A stretch of 64,000 nt of DNA from Massilia alkalitolerans DSM 17462. GTDB taxonomy: Bacteria > Pseudomonadota > Gammaproteobacteria > Burkholderiales > Burkholderiaceae_D. Shown one piece after another: positions 35,568-45,140 of this stretch. Every line of letters starts with the position of its first letter. The first letter of the stretch is position 1. The notes beneath the pieces are model-generated. The model ran no database searches. It saw only the letters and a program-made list of their open reading frames with translations, and was not told the origin of the DNA. The translations under genes were made by a program, and so were the position numbers. The stretch is from assembly GCF_000427785.1 (NCBI RefSeq), contig NZ_ATYR01000003.1, positions 316,386 to 380,385 on the forward strand, written 5' to 3'.

Positions 35568-36128
35568 ATGAAACGTGCAGTTGATTTTCTGTTGGCATTG
35601 CTGGCGTCGGTCGTCTTTCTTCCCCTGCTGATTGTCCTGGCGCTGGTCGTCAAGTTGACGTCCAAGGGCCCCGTCCTGTATTGGTCCAATCGCGTCGGCC
35701 GGGAAAACCGTATATTTGCGATGCCGAAGCTGCGCACGATGCGTACCGACACGCCCGTGGTCGCTACCCATCTCCTGACCGACCCGGACCAGTACCTGAC
35801 GCCCGTCGGCGGCTTTCTGCGTCGTACCAGCCTGGATGAGCTTCCCCAGTTGTGGTGCATTCTCACTGGCGACATGAGCATCGTCGGGCCGCGCCCTGCC
35901 CTGTTCAACCAGCAGAACCTGATTGAACTACGTACCGAACATGGCGTGCACACGATCCGCCCGGGCCTGACTGGCTGGGCACAAATCAACGGCCGAGATG
36001 AGTTGCCGATTCCGGAAAAGGTAAGACTGGATGTGGACTACCTGCGAATGCAGTCACTGGTTTTCGATGCAAAAGTGATGTTCCTCACCTTCATCAAAGT
36101 AGCGCGACGCGAAGGCATTACACACTGA
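35568..36128 (+). CDS. PglC/WcaJ-type initiating sugar-phosphate transferase
   Basis: Transfers a sugar-1-phosphate to undecaprenyl phosphate at the inner membrane, the first step of repeat-unit assembly. 186 residues, the short monotopic type: an N-terminal membrane-inserted helix (RAVDFLLALLASVVFLPLLI), KLRTMRTD, RRTSLDELPQL (catalytic Asp-Glu), GDMSIVGPRPAL and RPGLTGWAQINGRD. It follows the dehydratase by 30 nt; both are probably one unit. The IS element begins about 30 nt after its stop. Confidence 0.94.
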   Translation: MKRAVDFLLALLASVVFLPLLIVLALVVKLTSKGPVLYWSNRVGRENRIFAMPKLRTMRTDTPVVATHLLTDPDQYLTPVGGFLRRTSLDELPQLWCILTGDMSIVGPRPALFNQQNLIELRTEHGVHTIRPGLTGWAQINGRDELPIPEKVRLDVDYLRMQSLVFDAKVMFLTFIKVARREGITH

Positions 36129-36225
36129 CCGCGTGCCACTGGTCGCTGTCTGATTAATCGAAAAAGCCAGGCTCTAGGGCCTAATGCCTGTCACTTAAGG
36201 CATTGACCTGCCGGCGGCTTGAGCT

Positions 36226-36262
36226 AAACGGATTCATGTTCAAACATGAATCCGTTTTTTAT
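36226..36262 (+). promoter_or_regulatory. Hairpin with T-run over the transposase start
   Basis: AAACGGATTCATG (36226-36238) and CATGAATCCGTTT (36245-36257) are perfect complements around TTCAAA, followed by TTTATT. The right arm contains the ATG at 36246. Transcripts entering from the neighbouring sugar transferase gene would fold here and either terminate or hide the start, a protection known from IS10 and IS50. Confidence 0.75.
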
Positions 36263-37583
36263 TATGGCTCTCCAACTTGACCTGGACTATGCGGCGGAGC
36301 TGGCGCCGCATGAGTTCGAGCGCTTCGCCAGCCTGATCGATCCGGCTTGGATCGATGAAGCTCTGCAACAGACTGGGACAGTGTCATTGCGCCGACGGCG
36401 CTTGCCCGCCGAACGCATGGTGTGGCTGGTGATAGGTTTGGCGTTGTTTCGCAATGAACCGATCTGGCATATCGTCCAGCAGCTCGATTTGGCAGATGGT
36501 CCGGTGGCAAAGACACCCGTGCCAAGTGCCGCAGTGGCGGGCCGTGAGAGCTTGGGGGCGGCGCCAATGGCTTGGCTGTTCAACCGCATCTCGGCCTGCT
36601 GGGGTAAGCAAGCCGTACCAGGGCAAGGTTTGTTTCATGGACTGCGCAGCTACGCTGTCGATGGCGTAGTCTGGTCGCTTCCCGATACGGCGCAGAACTG
36701 TGCGGACTTCGGCAAGCCATCAAACGACAAGGCCAATGGAGCGTGGCCACAGCTTCGCGTGGTCTGCCTCATGGACTTATTCAACCACTTAGTCCATGCC
36801 GCCGAGTTCGGCGGTTACCGCACCAGTGAGCTCGGCCTTGCGAGATCGGTCATGCATGCCGTACAGGACGACTCACTGACGATTTTCGATCGTGCGTATT
36901 TCTCTGCTGCCTTCCTGCTCGACTGGCAGCAGGCTGGACAGCAAAGGCATTGGCTTATGCGAGCGAAAACTCCATTGCGATATGAAGTGGAGCACCAGTT
37001 TGCACCGGATGACTTCCTGGTCCGCATGCCGGTCTCGCCGCAGGCACGGAAGGAGCGTCCAGACTTGCCCTCCCATTGGCAGGCCCGGCTCATCAAATGC
37101 ATGGTCGGTGGGAAGCCACGCCAGTTCCTGACATCCTTGTGCGACGCTCACCGCTTCCCCGCGCGCGAGATCGCCGCGTACTATATGCAGCGCTGGGAAA
37201 TCGAGTTGGGATTCAGGGAGATCAAACAGGGCATGCAGAAAAACGCAGCTACGTTGCGCAGCAAACTGCCGGAACTGATACGCCAGGAAGTGTGGGGCAT
37301 GCTCATCGCCTATAACCTGCTGCGTCATGAAATCGGCCAGATGGCCAGCGAACTGCAGGTGCCGCCCCAGCGCCTGAGCTTTCAATGGCTGGCACTGGCG
37401 ATTACCACGGCCTTGTATCACTGGCCTTTGCAGACTCCGGGCACCTTCCCTAAACGTCTGGCCTTGTTACATCAGCAAGCACGCTCATATCTTCTTCCAG
37501 AACGACGAACGCGAGCCTACCCACGAACGGTCAAACCGCCACGATCCAGATATCCAATAAAAAATGCCAGTCAGCTTAACTGA
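36246..37583 (+). CDS. IS4-family transposase
   Basis: 445 residues, intact. N-terminal IS4 domain (LDLDYAAELAPHEFERFASLI), catalytic core with DGVVWSLPDT, DRAYFSAAFLLDW, and the IS4 signature Y-x2-R-x3-E-x6-K in YMQRWEIELGFREIK, which gives the catalytic Glu. The stop lies inside a 12-bp hairpin (37563-37591). Start uncertain: ATG 36246 lies in the stem of a hairpin, and ATG 36264 (MALQLDLDY) would give 439 residues; neither has a good ribosome-binding site. Confidence 0.93.
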   Translation: MNPFFIMALQLDLDYAAELAPHEFERFASLIDPAWIDEALQQTGTVSLRRRRLPAERMVWLVIGLALFRNEPIWHIVQQLDLADGPVAKTPVPSAAVAGRESLGAAPMAWLFNRISACWGKQAVPGQGLFHGLRSYAVDGVVWSLPDTAQNCADFGKPSNDKANGAWPQLRVVCLMDLFNHLVHAAEFGGYRTSELGLARSVMHAVQDDSLTIFDRAYFSAAFLLDWQQAGQQRHWLMRAKTPLRYEVEHQFAPDDFLVRMPVSPQARKERPDLPSHWQARLIKCMVGGKPRQFLTSLCDAHRFPAREIAAYYMQRWEIELGFREIKQGMQKNAATLRSKLPELIRQEVWGMLIAYNLLRHEIGQMASELQVPPQRLSFQWLALAITTALYHWPLQTPGTFPKRLALLHQQARSYLLPERRTRAYPRTVKPPRSRYPIKNASQLN

Positions 37584-37614
37584 CTGGCATTAGGCTCTAG
37601 GGCCTGGCTTTTTC

Positions 37615-38574
37615 TTAAGGGTCAACGTACCAGCTTCCCGTCCGCCGAAGGCCTTCGGCCAGCGAAACCGGTGGATGCCAGTTCAACACTGTACGCGCAT
37701 GACTCGCGTCCACCGTCAGGTTGCCGCACAATTTCTCAAACATGGCGCTCTTTCCCGCTATGCCCGCTACGAAGCCTAGCAAGGCCGGGCTGAGGGAAAA
37801 CAGCGGCGCCTTTTTCCCCATGCCTGCTGCGAGGCCGCGCAACAAACCAGGCAGGGTGACGTCTTCCATATCCGATACCAGGAAAACCTCGCCGGCAGCC
37901 TGAGGATTCAAGACACAAGTGGCGAGAAAATCCGCCAGATTCCAGACACTGACGAAACTGCGCTTGGTCGATATCGCCCCGAACGGCAGCGGAACACCAC
38001 TCGACAACAATTTTAGCAAGCGCAGGAAATTTCCAGGACAATCTGGGCCGTATACAAGTGGTGGGCGCACGATGACCAGCTCCATCGCACTATTGCTTGT
38101 CTCTTCGATCAGGGCTTGTTCGGCTTCGAATTTGGAAATTGCGTAAGCTTCGGCTGGTGCCGCTGCATCCGCTTGAGTAAACGGGCGGGAATTCGCGTTG
38201 CCGTTGACCCCGATCGAACTTACAAATACGAAACGCCTGACGCCGGCACGGGCCGCACAGCGTGCCAGTTGCACTGAGCCGGCGACATTGGTGGACCGGA
38301 AGGCTGCCAGCGGGTCATCGATTGTGTCGTTCAGGATATGGGCGCGCGCTGCCAAATGGATCACACTGGAGCATCCTGTCAAGGCATTTGTCCAATCAGT
38401 CTCAGCATCGATGTTTCCGACGCTATTGGTTTCAATCGTCGGACCAGCACGCATGGCGATCCTTGCCGAGGCATCGCGTACGGCAGCAACCACTGGAATG
38501 CCGCGCGCCATCAATTCCATGCAAACTGCTTTGCCGACGAAGCCGTTAGCTCCTGTTACTAGAACTTTTTCCAT
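37615..38574 (-). CDS. NAD-dependent epimerase/reductase, WbpK/WbpV type
   Basis: 319-residue extended SDR enzyme: VLVTGANGFVGKAVCMEL (cofactor loop), SSIGVNG and YAISKFEAEQ with catalytic Tyr and Lys. The family includes the 4-keto reductases that make UDP-FucNAc or UDP-QuiNAc from the WbpM product, which fits the CapD/WbpM-type gene next door. The stop directly abuts the IS right end, so the last one or two residues may have been changed by the insertion. It follows the glycosyltransferase at 38699 by 124 nt and is likely the tail of the minus-strand polysaccharide operon. Confidence 0.88.
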   Translation of the reverse strand: MEKVLVTGANGFVGKAVCMELMARGIPVVAAVRDASARIAMRAGPTIETNSVGNIDAETDWTNALTGCSSVIHLAARAHILNDTIDDPLAAFRSTNVAGSVQLARCAARAGVRRFVFVSSIGVNGNANSRPFTQADAAAPAEAYAISKFEAEQALIEETSNSAMELVIVRPPLVYGPDCPGNFLRLLKLLSSGVPLPFGAISTKRSFVSVWNLADFLATCVLNPQAAGEVFLVSDMEDVTLPGLLRGLAAGMGKKAPLFSLSPALLGFVAGIAGKSAMFEKLCGNLTVDASHARTVLNWHPPVSLAEGLRRTGSWYVDP

Positions 38575-38698
38575 TTATTTGAATGACTTTCAACAGTCGC
38601 ATTCCAGATGCCGATCTAATGCATGCCTGAAGGCACAAGGATCAGCAGCCGGTATAAGGACCTATCTCTATCTACCGCTCCCGGCCGAATCCAGCCAC

Positions 38699-39496
38699 TT
38701 AACGGGCGTGCTTATAGAAGAGTTTGCGCATGCCGGAAGGCGACACACGCACAACCGTACGGATTGCCAGATAGATGAAAAGGTCATGCAGGCCCAGGAA
38801 ACTGATCGATCTCTGATAGCGCAGTAGTCCCAGTTCCCCCTTCAGGAAACTGACACCGCGACGGACGATGAAATCGTCGCCGGTACGCATATGGACCAGC
38901 ACCGCAGGGATATTCGCGAAACGATAACCCTTCACCAGCATCGCCGACCAGAGTGCATAGTCCTCCGGGAAGACCATAGGATATCCTCCGACCGCCAGCA
39001 CCGAACTCTTCCTGTAGATCGAGGCCGGGTGGTTGATGGGATTGCGCCGCTTGGAGAACTTGAGAATCTCTTCATGAGTAGGCGGAACTTTTTTGACAAA
39101 ACCGGATGCCTGCATCGTTTGGGTGCGCTCTTCGATCCACGAGCTGGCGACGTCGATAGACGGGTTCGCCTGCATGAACGCTACCTGCAACTCGAAGCGA
39201 TTGGGAAGCATGATGTCGTCGGTATCCATCCGCGCAACGAGTTCATGGGAACAATGCTTCAGGCCGACATTGAGCGCCGTTGCCAAACCCTGGTTGGTTT
39301 CCAGTTTTACGCTCTTGAGTGGCAGCAATTCGGAATAACGGTCGATGACGGCATACAGCTCGCCAGTCAGGGGGCCGTCTTCAACAAGCACGATTTCAGA
39401 CGCCTGAAGCGTTTGCGCCATTAAGCTCTTTAAACATTCTTCGAGAAAAGCGGGATTCTCTTTTTTGTAAACCGACATCAGTACGGAAAACATCAT
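38699..39496 (-). CDS. Family 2 glycosyltransferase
   Basis: 265 residues from ATG 39496, chosen for AGGA five bases upstream and because the family's start (MMFSVLMSVYKKENP) falls here; the frame is open far upstream but that part is the overlap with the preceding gene. GT-A fold motifs: EIVLVEDGPLTGE, ARMDTDDIMLPNR (DxD for metal-sugar nucleotide), and NPINHPASIYRKS. Adds one sugar of the repeat unit at the cytoplasmic face. Donor and acceptor unknown. Confidence 0.9.
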   Translation of the reverse strand: MMFSVLMSVYKKENPAFLEECLKSLMAQTLQASEIVLVEDGPLTGELYAVIDRYSELLPLKSVKLETNQGLATALNVGLKHCSHELVARMDTDDIMLPNRFELQVAFMQANPSIDVASSWIEERTQTMQASGFVKKVPPTHEEILKFSKRRNPINHPASIYRKSSVLAVGGYPMVFPEDYALWSAMLVKGYRFANIPAVLVHMRTGDDFIVRRGVSFLKGELGLLRYQRSISFLGLHDLFIYLAIRTVVRVSPSGMRKLFYKHAR

Positions 39497-39573
39497 ATAT
39501 TTCCTATTAGTTCGATGTCCTGCCCGGGTAGCGACGACGCGCGAATCGAGGCAGAACACATAGATCAAATCAA

Positions 39574-40479
39574 TTACCAGCTCAGCTTGCCGTCCTTGCC
39601 GGCAATTACGTCGCTGAGCGCTTTCCAGATATATTTGCGCCGGGCCTGGCCATCCCCAACCCAGAATGCATAGAGCGGCATTTTGGCAAGCATGATCACG
39701 AGGCGCTTCATGCGCCAGGACAGCGGAACGTACCGGCGTTTCAGCATGTAAAAGCCGTTCCGGTATTGATAATAGTGACGTATCGGCGCAGGTAATCCCA
39801 CTTGAAAACCCAGAATCTTCCGATGGCCGTTGCCGAGCATGTGGGTGATTGCACTGCCAGGGTCGACATAGACTTTCATTCCCCGATAACGTGCACGCCA
39901 GCACCACTCCCAGTCCACATAATCGATAAACAACGCTTCATCCTTCGGACCGACTTCCTCATAAGCCTTTCGGGAAAAGAAAAAACCCGAACTCAAGGTT
40001 TTATCTACGACCACTACTTGCGTAGTCTTCCCGTGGCCGTCATAAACGAAGCCATCCGCCCTCACGGCGATTGGCCCGATTCCTGCTACCCGTTCTCCGT
40101 CCTGGACCAGTCGCGCGTGGCTCTGCGCGATCTTTTCAACGTATCCTTGAGGAAGCGACGAATCTTGGTCAATCTCGATGAAATACTCGTAACCGTGCGC
40201 GATCGCGTAGTCTACGCCGCGGTTTTGCGCAGCCGCTATGCCGATGTTCCCGCCCATCGGCAGGTAGACCGCGTTTGCAAATTTCAAAACCTCATCACGA
40301 ACTTGCTGCTGAACCGAGGCATTGTCGGAGTTATCGCAAACTACCACTTGCGCTACCTGGTTCACATAGCTCGACAGGTTTTTGCCGAACGAACGAAGCT
40401 CAGGATTATATGCCGTAACGATGACACTTACTTCCGGTGCACCATGCACCAAACCTTTTTCTGCTGGACGATTATTCAT
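39574..40479 (-). CDS. Family 2 glycosyltransferase, rhamnosyltransferase-like
   Basis: 301 residues from ATG 40479, which overlaps the stop of the polymerase gene by 8 nt. Motifs SVIVTAYNPE, VVVCDNSDNAS, GGNIGIAAAQNRG, FIEIDQDSSLPQ and DYVDWEWCWRARYRG match the RfbF/WbbL group of rhamnosyltransferases, which agrees with the dTDP-rhamnose genes at 26.5-29.9 kb. The donor is inferred from this likeness. Confidence 0.88.
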   Translation of the reverse strand: MNNRPAEKGLVHGAPEVSVIVTAYNPELRSFGKNLSSYVNQVAQVVVCDNSDNASVQQQVRDEVLKFANAVYLPMGGNIGIAAAQNRGVDYAIAHGYEYFIEIDQDSSLPQGYVEKIAQSHARLVQDGERVAGIGPIAVRADGFVYDGHGKTTQVVVVDKTLSSGFFFSRKAYEEVGPKDEALFIDYVDWEWCWRARYRGMKVYVDPGSAITHMLGNGHRKILGFQVGLPAPIRHYYQYRNGFYMLKRRYVPLSWRMKRLVIMLAKMPLYAFWVGDGQARRKYIWKALSDVIAGKDGKLSW

Positions 40480-41812
40480 ATACACGCTGCTTTTTCGAAA
40501 ATACTGCACAAGAAATCTTCAGCAGAAAGAACAACAAACAAAGATCGAACACGTAAGCCAGACCGACTGTGGGTTCGAGCATCAGGGCCTGGGAACGGAG
40601 CCAGATGGCGGCCGCCAGAGCCGAGTAGAAAATCTTATCCTTGCCGTCCTTCGCCAATAACAGTAGAGAGGAGAGCAGGAACGATATTGCAAGGACGAAG
40701 AGAGGTCCCAAGAGGAATCCGAAATACTTATATGCAAAGAGGTCGAAATGGCTTGTGGGCCCGCCTGCGACATCGTTCCATGGATAAAAATACATGATCG
40801 TTTGCCGTCCGATATTCAGTTCGTCGACGCTATAGCCGACGAGTGAGCTCATACGTCCGGTACCGATGAACGGGGCGCCGAATGCTACCAGGACGTTGTC
40901 TGTTTTCAACTCCTCGATGACGCGATTGGGGAGTGAAAAATAATACTTGTCGGCGTTGGCGATCACCCGTAGCAGCAAGCGCTCGACTACCAGTGAATCG
41001 CCGGCGGTGTATTGAGGATCCACGTCCTGCGTGCCACTGTCGTTTTGCAGGTTTGCAGACAAGACCAGCAGGGCGAATCCAAGCGCGGAAAAAAATACGG
41101 AGAGTGCAACCCACAAGCGGAATTTCGGCTTCTCGTAATGGATGGATATCGCCAGAATGACAGCGTAGATGGCCTCCAGCAGGGCGAATTTCGATCCGTT
41201 CACCACAGACCCGACAACGATCAGGACAAGAACGCAGAAAAACAACACGAGGTTCCCGGGTTTTAATCCGCCATCATTGCGAAAACGCCGAACCGCCAGC
41301 AGTGCCAAGTAGGCAACAACAAACAGGCGCAGCGCGTCGGCGACCCGCACGAACATGCCGAAACCACGATTCTGCTCGAATCGATTTGATTCGGCAAACA
41401 TGCCGACGCCGACAAACGCAATGATCGCGACCAGCAACAGTACGTATATGGTCAACGCAACGGCAAATTCGAGCGTTCCCTCGCCGCGCGGCACCAAGAA
41501 GCGCAGGAACGTCTTTTTCATTGGACTGGCTTTGGCGCGGGCAAAAAGCCGGAACGAAACGATAAACACGAGGCCGAAAAGCAGGACCATCATGAATAGG
41601 TAAGTGTCGATGTGCCCCAATAGAAACAAGCCGACCACGATGCCGTATGCCGAGCCAAAAGTAAAAGTCCAGTAAAAGTGGAGCGGATCCAAGTAACCGG
41701 CTGGAGAAATTTTTCGTACTGTCAGGAACAACACTCCCATCATGATGATCATGGATGGAAGGAATATCGAAAGGTTCTCGAAAAATTCCAGAAAAAATGC
41801 GAAATCGCTCAT
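40472..41812 (-). CDS. wzy: Putative O-antigen/exopolysaccharide polymerase (Wzy-like)
   Basis: 446 residues with about ten to twelve hydrophobic segments and a large periplasmic loop (about 265-350, NLQNDSGTQDVDPQYTAGDS ... VGYSVDELNIGRQ). Wzy proteins share little sequence, so the call rests on topology and on the place between Wzx and glycosyltransferases. It starts one base after the stop of the upstream glycosyltransferase. Would join repeat units at the periplasmic face. Confidence 0.78.
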   Translation of the reverse strand: MSDFAFFLEFFENLSIFLPSMIIMMGVLFLTVRKISPAGYLDPLHFYWTFTFGSAYGIVVGLFLLGHIDTYLFMMVLLFGLVFIVSFRLFARAKASPMKKTFLRFLVPRGEGTLEFAVALTIYVLLLVAIIAFVGVGMFAESNRFEQNRGFGMFVRVADALRLFVVAYLALLAVRRFRNDGGLKPGNLVLFFCVLVLIVVGSVVNGSKFALLEAIYAVILAISIHYEKPKFRLWVALSVFFSALGFALLVLSANLQNDSGTQDVDPQYTAGDSLVVERLLLRVIANADKYYFSLPNRVIEELKTDNVLVAFGAPFIGTGRMSSLVGYSVDELNIGRQTIMYFYPWNDVAGGPTSHFDLFAYKYFGFLLGPLFVLAISFLLSSLLLLAKDGKDKIFYSALAAAIWLRSQALMLEPTVGLAYVFDLCLLFFLLKISCAVFSKKQRVYE

Positions 41813-41813
41813 G

Positions 41814-42716
41814 TCAGTTCCGAACCTTGCGCAGCACGATTTTCGCGATCGAAGGAATCACGAACAGCATGCTGCCGCGATTCGAATTCCGCACAATGCT
41901 CCGAAATCCATCGATGTCACGGCTACGAACCGCAACCAGCAGGTAGAAACCGATTGCACTGCCGAGCGCGCGCTGCCGAAGGTCATCCGGTGCCAGCAAC
42001 TCGAGCGTCTGCTTCACGATGTTGAACTGCTTTGCCAGGTTCTTGTAGCTGTTCGTACCATGATGCCGGTAACGAACCACGTGGAACTCCGGCTTGAACA
42101 GAAAGTCCCGCTGGTGCTCGGGAAAACGGGTCAGCAGTTTTACGAACGTCGGGTAATCATCCAGTACAAGATTCCTGTCCCATCCACCGATCGTCCTGAG
42201 CGCCTGAGTACGGAACACTGTGGACTGAAGCAAGACGGGATTTGGATAATTCAGGAACAAATCGCGCCTGCGCTGATGGGTGTTCGCTTCGAAGAAAGAG
42301 CGGTGCCTCTGGCCATATACGGGGGTCGGCGCCGCCTCCGAATCGCTGAAGAAATTTTCGCCGCCGCCGATACAGAACTGGTAAGACGGGTCGGATTGGA
42401 GCTGCTCCAGGCATTGCATTATCCCGCGGCCTTGCGGGATGTCATCGGACGCAACGAAATAGACGAAATCCGTTTCGGTCATCTCGAGGCCCAGATTAAG
42501 CGAAGAGATCAATCCGCTGTTTTTTTTGCAGACTAGCTCGATACCCTCGTCAGGATGCCTGTCCATGTACGAACGGACCACGCCCGCCGTCGCGTCGGTC
42601 GAACCGTCATCGATGACGATGATCCGCCTGCCGCCGACTTCTATCGCACGCGCTGCGTCAAGGCAGTCGGCGATAAAACGCTCATGGTTGTACGAAGGAA
42701 TGACGATAGTAAGCAT
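41814..42716 (-). CDS. Family 2 glycosyltransferase
   Basis: 300 residues. GT-A motifs LTIVIPSYNHERFIADCLD, IIVIDDGSTDATAG, FVYFVASDDIPQG, and later GWDRNLVLDDYPTFVKL. ATG start at 42714-42716; 39 nt behind the flippase gene and one base before the polymerase gene. Sugar donor unknown. Confidence 0.9.
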   Translation of the reverse strand: MLTIVIPSYNHERFIADCLDAARAIEVGGRRIIVIDDGSTDATAGVVRSYMDRHPDEGIELVCKKNSGLISSLNLGLEMTETDFVYFVASDDIPQGRGIMQCLEQLQSDPSYQFCIGGGENFFSDSEAAPTPVYGQRHRSFFEANTHQRRRDLFLNYPNPVLLQSTVFRTQALRTIGGWDRNLVLDDYPTFVKLLTRFPEHQRDFLFKPEFHVVRYRHHGTNSYKNLAKQFNIVKQTLELLAPDDLRQRALGSAIGFYLLVAVRSRDIDGFRSIVRNSNRGSMLFVIPSIAKIVLRKVRN

Positions 42717-42755
42717 CTTGTTTTGAAATCAGGGCAAAAAAGAACAGCTCGCCGC

Positions 42756-44003
42756 TTAGCGCGGGAAGAAGCGCTGAATGGCGACAGCCATCGTCAGCCA
42801 GTAGAGGGCGTAATTGGCAGCGTGAGCGATCGCGACTCCCTCGATACCAAACATGCCGGTCAACAGCCAGGTCAGGCCGAAGAATCCGGCTGCAAAAATT
42901 ACTTCGGTAATCATGAAAAGCTTGAACATTGCTTTTCCGAGCATCACGTAAGATAGTATCCAGCCACCAATCTTGAGTGTATCTCCGATCATTTGCCAAG
43001 CGAACAGATCGCGCATTGGCGCGAATTCTCTGGTAAAAAGAACCGGAATAATCTGGTCCCGCAAGAGGTAGACAGCAAGCCCGCTGGCTGCGGCAAACGG
43101 CAGGACGACTTTATACCCCCGTACGATCTCCGCTTTCAGCTGGCTCCACTGGCTGATTTCCGCGAACCTCGGCAGGTAATACACGCTGAGCGTCGTCGTG
43201 ACCAGCATCAGGTAAGCAGCGCTCAAGCGCCATGTTGCCTCCCACAGGCCGGCCGCCTCCCATCCCAGCGTTTCGCCAAGATGGTTCCGGACCAGGATAT
43301 GACTCATTGGTACGCACACCGCTGACGTCACTGCCATCGCTGCGTACTTCGCAAGATTGACCGCAGTCTTTCTATCTACTCGTCCGAACAAGACGTCATA
43401 TTTGAACCACGATGCCTTTTGGCATAGGAACAGTGTGATGAAAAACGCGATCGACTGGTAGATCGCCAATGCAACGAGCGCGCCATACAGACCGAGGCCA
43501 TACACCATCACTGCGGTCACGATGAGTGCGAAGATGCTGCCAGCAATATTCGCAAAAACGTAACTACGGAGCTCCTTCTTGCCATTCAGGATCGCCAGCA
43601 ATAGGGTATTGAACGCGAGCAGGACCAGCGTTGCCGCAAACCATAGAAACACCCCGGCATAACTCTCCTGTTTGAGGAAGAAAACGGCAAGTTCCTTGCT
43701 GTACAAGGCGATAACCGTGCTTCCCAGAATGGAGCCTGTCAAGGTGATCGTTCCCGCGGTGCGCCAGAGTTGCCGCTGCGCTACTTCGTCCTCCGCATAT
43801 TCGGCGGTGTATTTGGTAACGCCAACGCTGATCGCGCCGCTGGTAAACGTGGTCATCATCTGCACGGCATTCTGAAACTGCCCCAATGCACCGTAACCTG
43901 CTGGGCCTACGAAGATCGAGAGGATCTTGTTAATCCCGAGCATGGTCAGCATTTTGATGACGACTGCGAGGCCGTTCCACAGCCCCGTTTTGATCAAGGT
44001 CAT
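42756..44003 (-). CDS. wzx: Wzx-type polysaccharide repeat-unit flippase
   Basis: 415 residues with about twelve membrane segments in the MATE/PST fold, starting LIKTGLWNGLAVVIKMLTMLGINKILSIFVGP, the usual Wzx opening (VGPAGYGALGQFQN). It moves the lipid-linked repeat unit across the inner membrane. Its ATG directly follows the aminotransferase stop (TAA-ATG). Confidence 0.92.
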   Translation of the reverse strand: MTLIKTGLWNGLAVVIKMLTMLGINKILSIFVGPAGYGALGQFQNAVQMMTTFTSGAISVGVTKYTAEYAEDEVAQRQLWRTAGTITLTGSILGSTVIALYSKELAVFFLKQESYAGVFLWFAATLVLLAFNTLLLAILNGKKELRSYVFANIAGSIFALIVTAVMVYGLGLYGALVALAIYQSIAFFITLFLCQKASWFKYDVLFGRVDRKTAVNLAKYAAMAVTSAVCVPMSHILVRNHLGETLGWEAAGLWEATWRLSAAYLMLVTTTLSVYYLPRFAEISQWSQLKAEIVRGYKVVLPFAAASGLAVYLLRDQIIPVLFTREFAPMRDLFAWQMIGDTLKIGGWILSYVMLGKAMFKLFMITEVIFAAGFFGLTWLLTGMFGIEGVAIAHAANYALYWLTMAVAIQRFFPR

Positions 44004-45116
44004 TTAGCCAGGACGATGTTCGTTGGCGCGCAGGATAGCAGCGCAGACTACGTCGACCTGCTCATTCGTCATCGTCGGCCCTATCGGCAGACTCAGGATT
44101 TCGCGGTGAATCGCTTCGGCTACCGGGAACGTGCCTTTACCAAGGTTCAGCTCGGCATATGCGGGCTGCAGGTGCGGGGGCACGGGATAGTGAACCATGG
44201 TCGCGATGCCGTCGGCCGCCAATTGCTCAGCCAGAGCGTCGCGTTGCGGATGACGAATAACGAACAGGTGCCATACCGGGTCAGCCCACTCGGGTACGGC
44301 CGGGAGCACGATACCGGCTGCCTGGAGCTTGTCCAGATAGGCGGCAGCAATCTCCGACCTGCGCTTGTTGGCCGCGTCCAGATCCTTCAGCTTTACGCGC
44401 AGAAGGGCCGCCTGCAACTCATCGAGGCGCGAGTTATAGCCGGCAACTTCGTTGTGATACTTCTTTTGCGAACCGTAGTTCCGCAGCACGCGAACGGCCT
44501 GCGCAAGTTCCGGGTCATTGGTGGTGATGGCACCGCCGTCACCCAGCGCACCCAGGTTCTTGCCCGGATAGAAGCTGAATGCTGCCGCATCACCCAACAC
44601 GCCGACGCGGCGCCCTTTATAGAACGCGCCATGCGCTTGGGCTGCGTCTTCGATCACTTTCAATCCATGACGAGCGGCGATCTCGTTGATGGGGTCCATA
44701 TCCGCCGGCTGGCCGTAAAGGTGCACCGCGATGATGGCCTTGGTACGGGGCGTGATCGCCGCTTCGATCCTGGCGGGATCGATATTGTAGGTCGACGCAT
44801 TCGGCTCGACGGGTACGGGCGTCGCGCCGCAGTGTGAAGCTGCCAGCCAGGTGGCAATGTAGGTGTTGCTTGGAACGATGACCTCATCGCCAGGCCCGAT
44901 CCCATACGCTTTCAAGATCAGGAAAATGGCGTCCAGACCATTGGCAACGCCAATCGTATGTTTCGCCTCGCAGTAGGCCGAAAACTCCTGTTCGAAACTT
45001 TCAACTTCACGGCCAAGGATGTACCAACCGGAATGCAGGACGCGGCTGAATGCGGCTTCAAGCTCGGCGGCATGCGTCAGGTTGGTTTCTTTTAAGTCGA
45101 GGAATGGAATTTGCAT
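44004..45116 (-). CDS. fdtB: PLP aminotransferase, FdtB type (dTDP-3-amino-3,6-dideoxyhexose)
   Basis: DegT/DnrJ/EryC1/StrS family, 370 residues from ATG 45116 ([10 protein letters not shown]). [19 protein letters not shown] and [16 protein letters not shown] hold the PLP-binding Asp and Lys. With the ketoisomerase FdtA just upstream it should aminate C3 of dTDP-3-keto-6-deoxyhexose to give dTDP-Fuc3N or a close isomer. A GTG 9 nt upstream is an alternative start. Confidence 0.9.
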   Translation of the reverse strand: MQIPFLDLKETNLTHAAELEAAFSRVLHSGWYILGREVESFEQEFSAYCEAKHTIGVANGLDAIFLILKAYGIGPGDEVIVPSNTYIATWLAASHCGATPVPVEPNASTYNIDPARIEAAITPRTKAIIAVHLYGQPADMDPINEIAARHGLKVIEDAAQAHGAFYKGRRVGVLGDAAAFSFYPGKNLGALGDGGAITTNDPELAQAVRVLRNYGSQKKYHNEVAGYNSRLDELQAALLRVKLKDLDAANKRRSEIAAAYLDKLQAAGIVLPAVPEWADPVWHLFVIRHPQRDALAEQLAADGIATMVHYPVPPHLQPAYAELNLGKGTFPVAEAIHREILSLPIGPTMTNEQVDVVCAAILRANEHRPG

Positions 45117-45140
45117 GGAAATCACTGATAAAAATAATAA

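Larger units (their letters stand above)
36160..37614. mobile_element. IS4-family insertion sequence
   Basis: About 1455 bp bounded by imperfect inverted ends: GAAAAAGCCAGGCTCTAGGG at the left (36160) and, read inward from the right (37614), GAAAAAGCCAGGCCCTAGAG. Both ends go on with CCTAATGCC and a small hairpin. One transposase gene inside. The flanks (left CTGATTAATC, right TTAAGGGTCA) show no clear target duplication, so the insertion may be old, rearranged, or the ends a few bases off. It sits between the convergent sugar transferase and reductase genes of the polysaccharide locus; the reductase stop codon abuts its right end. Confidence 0.9.
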
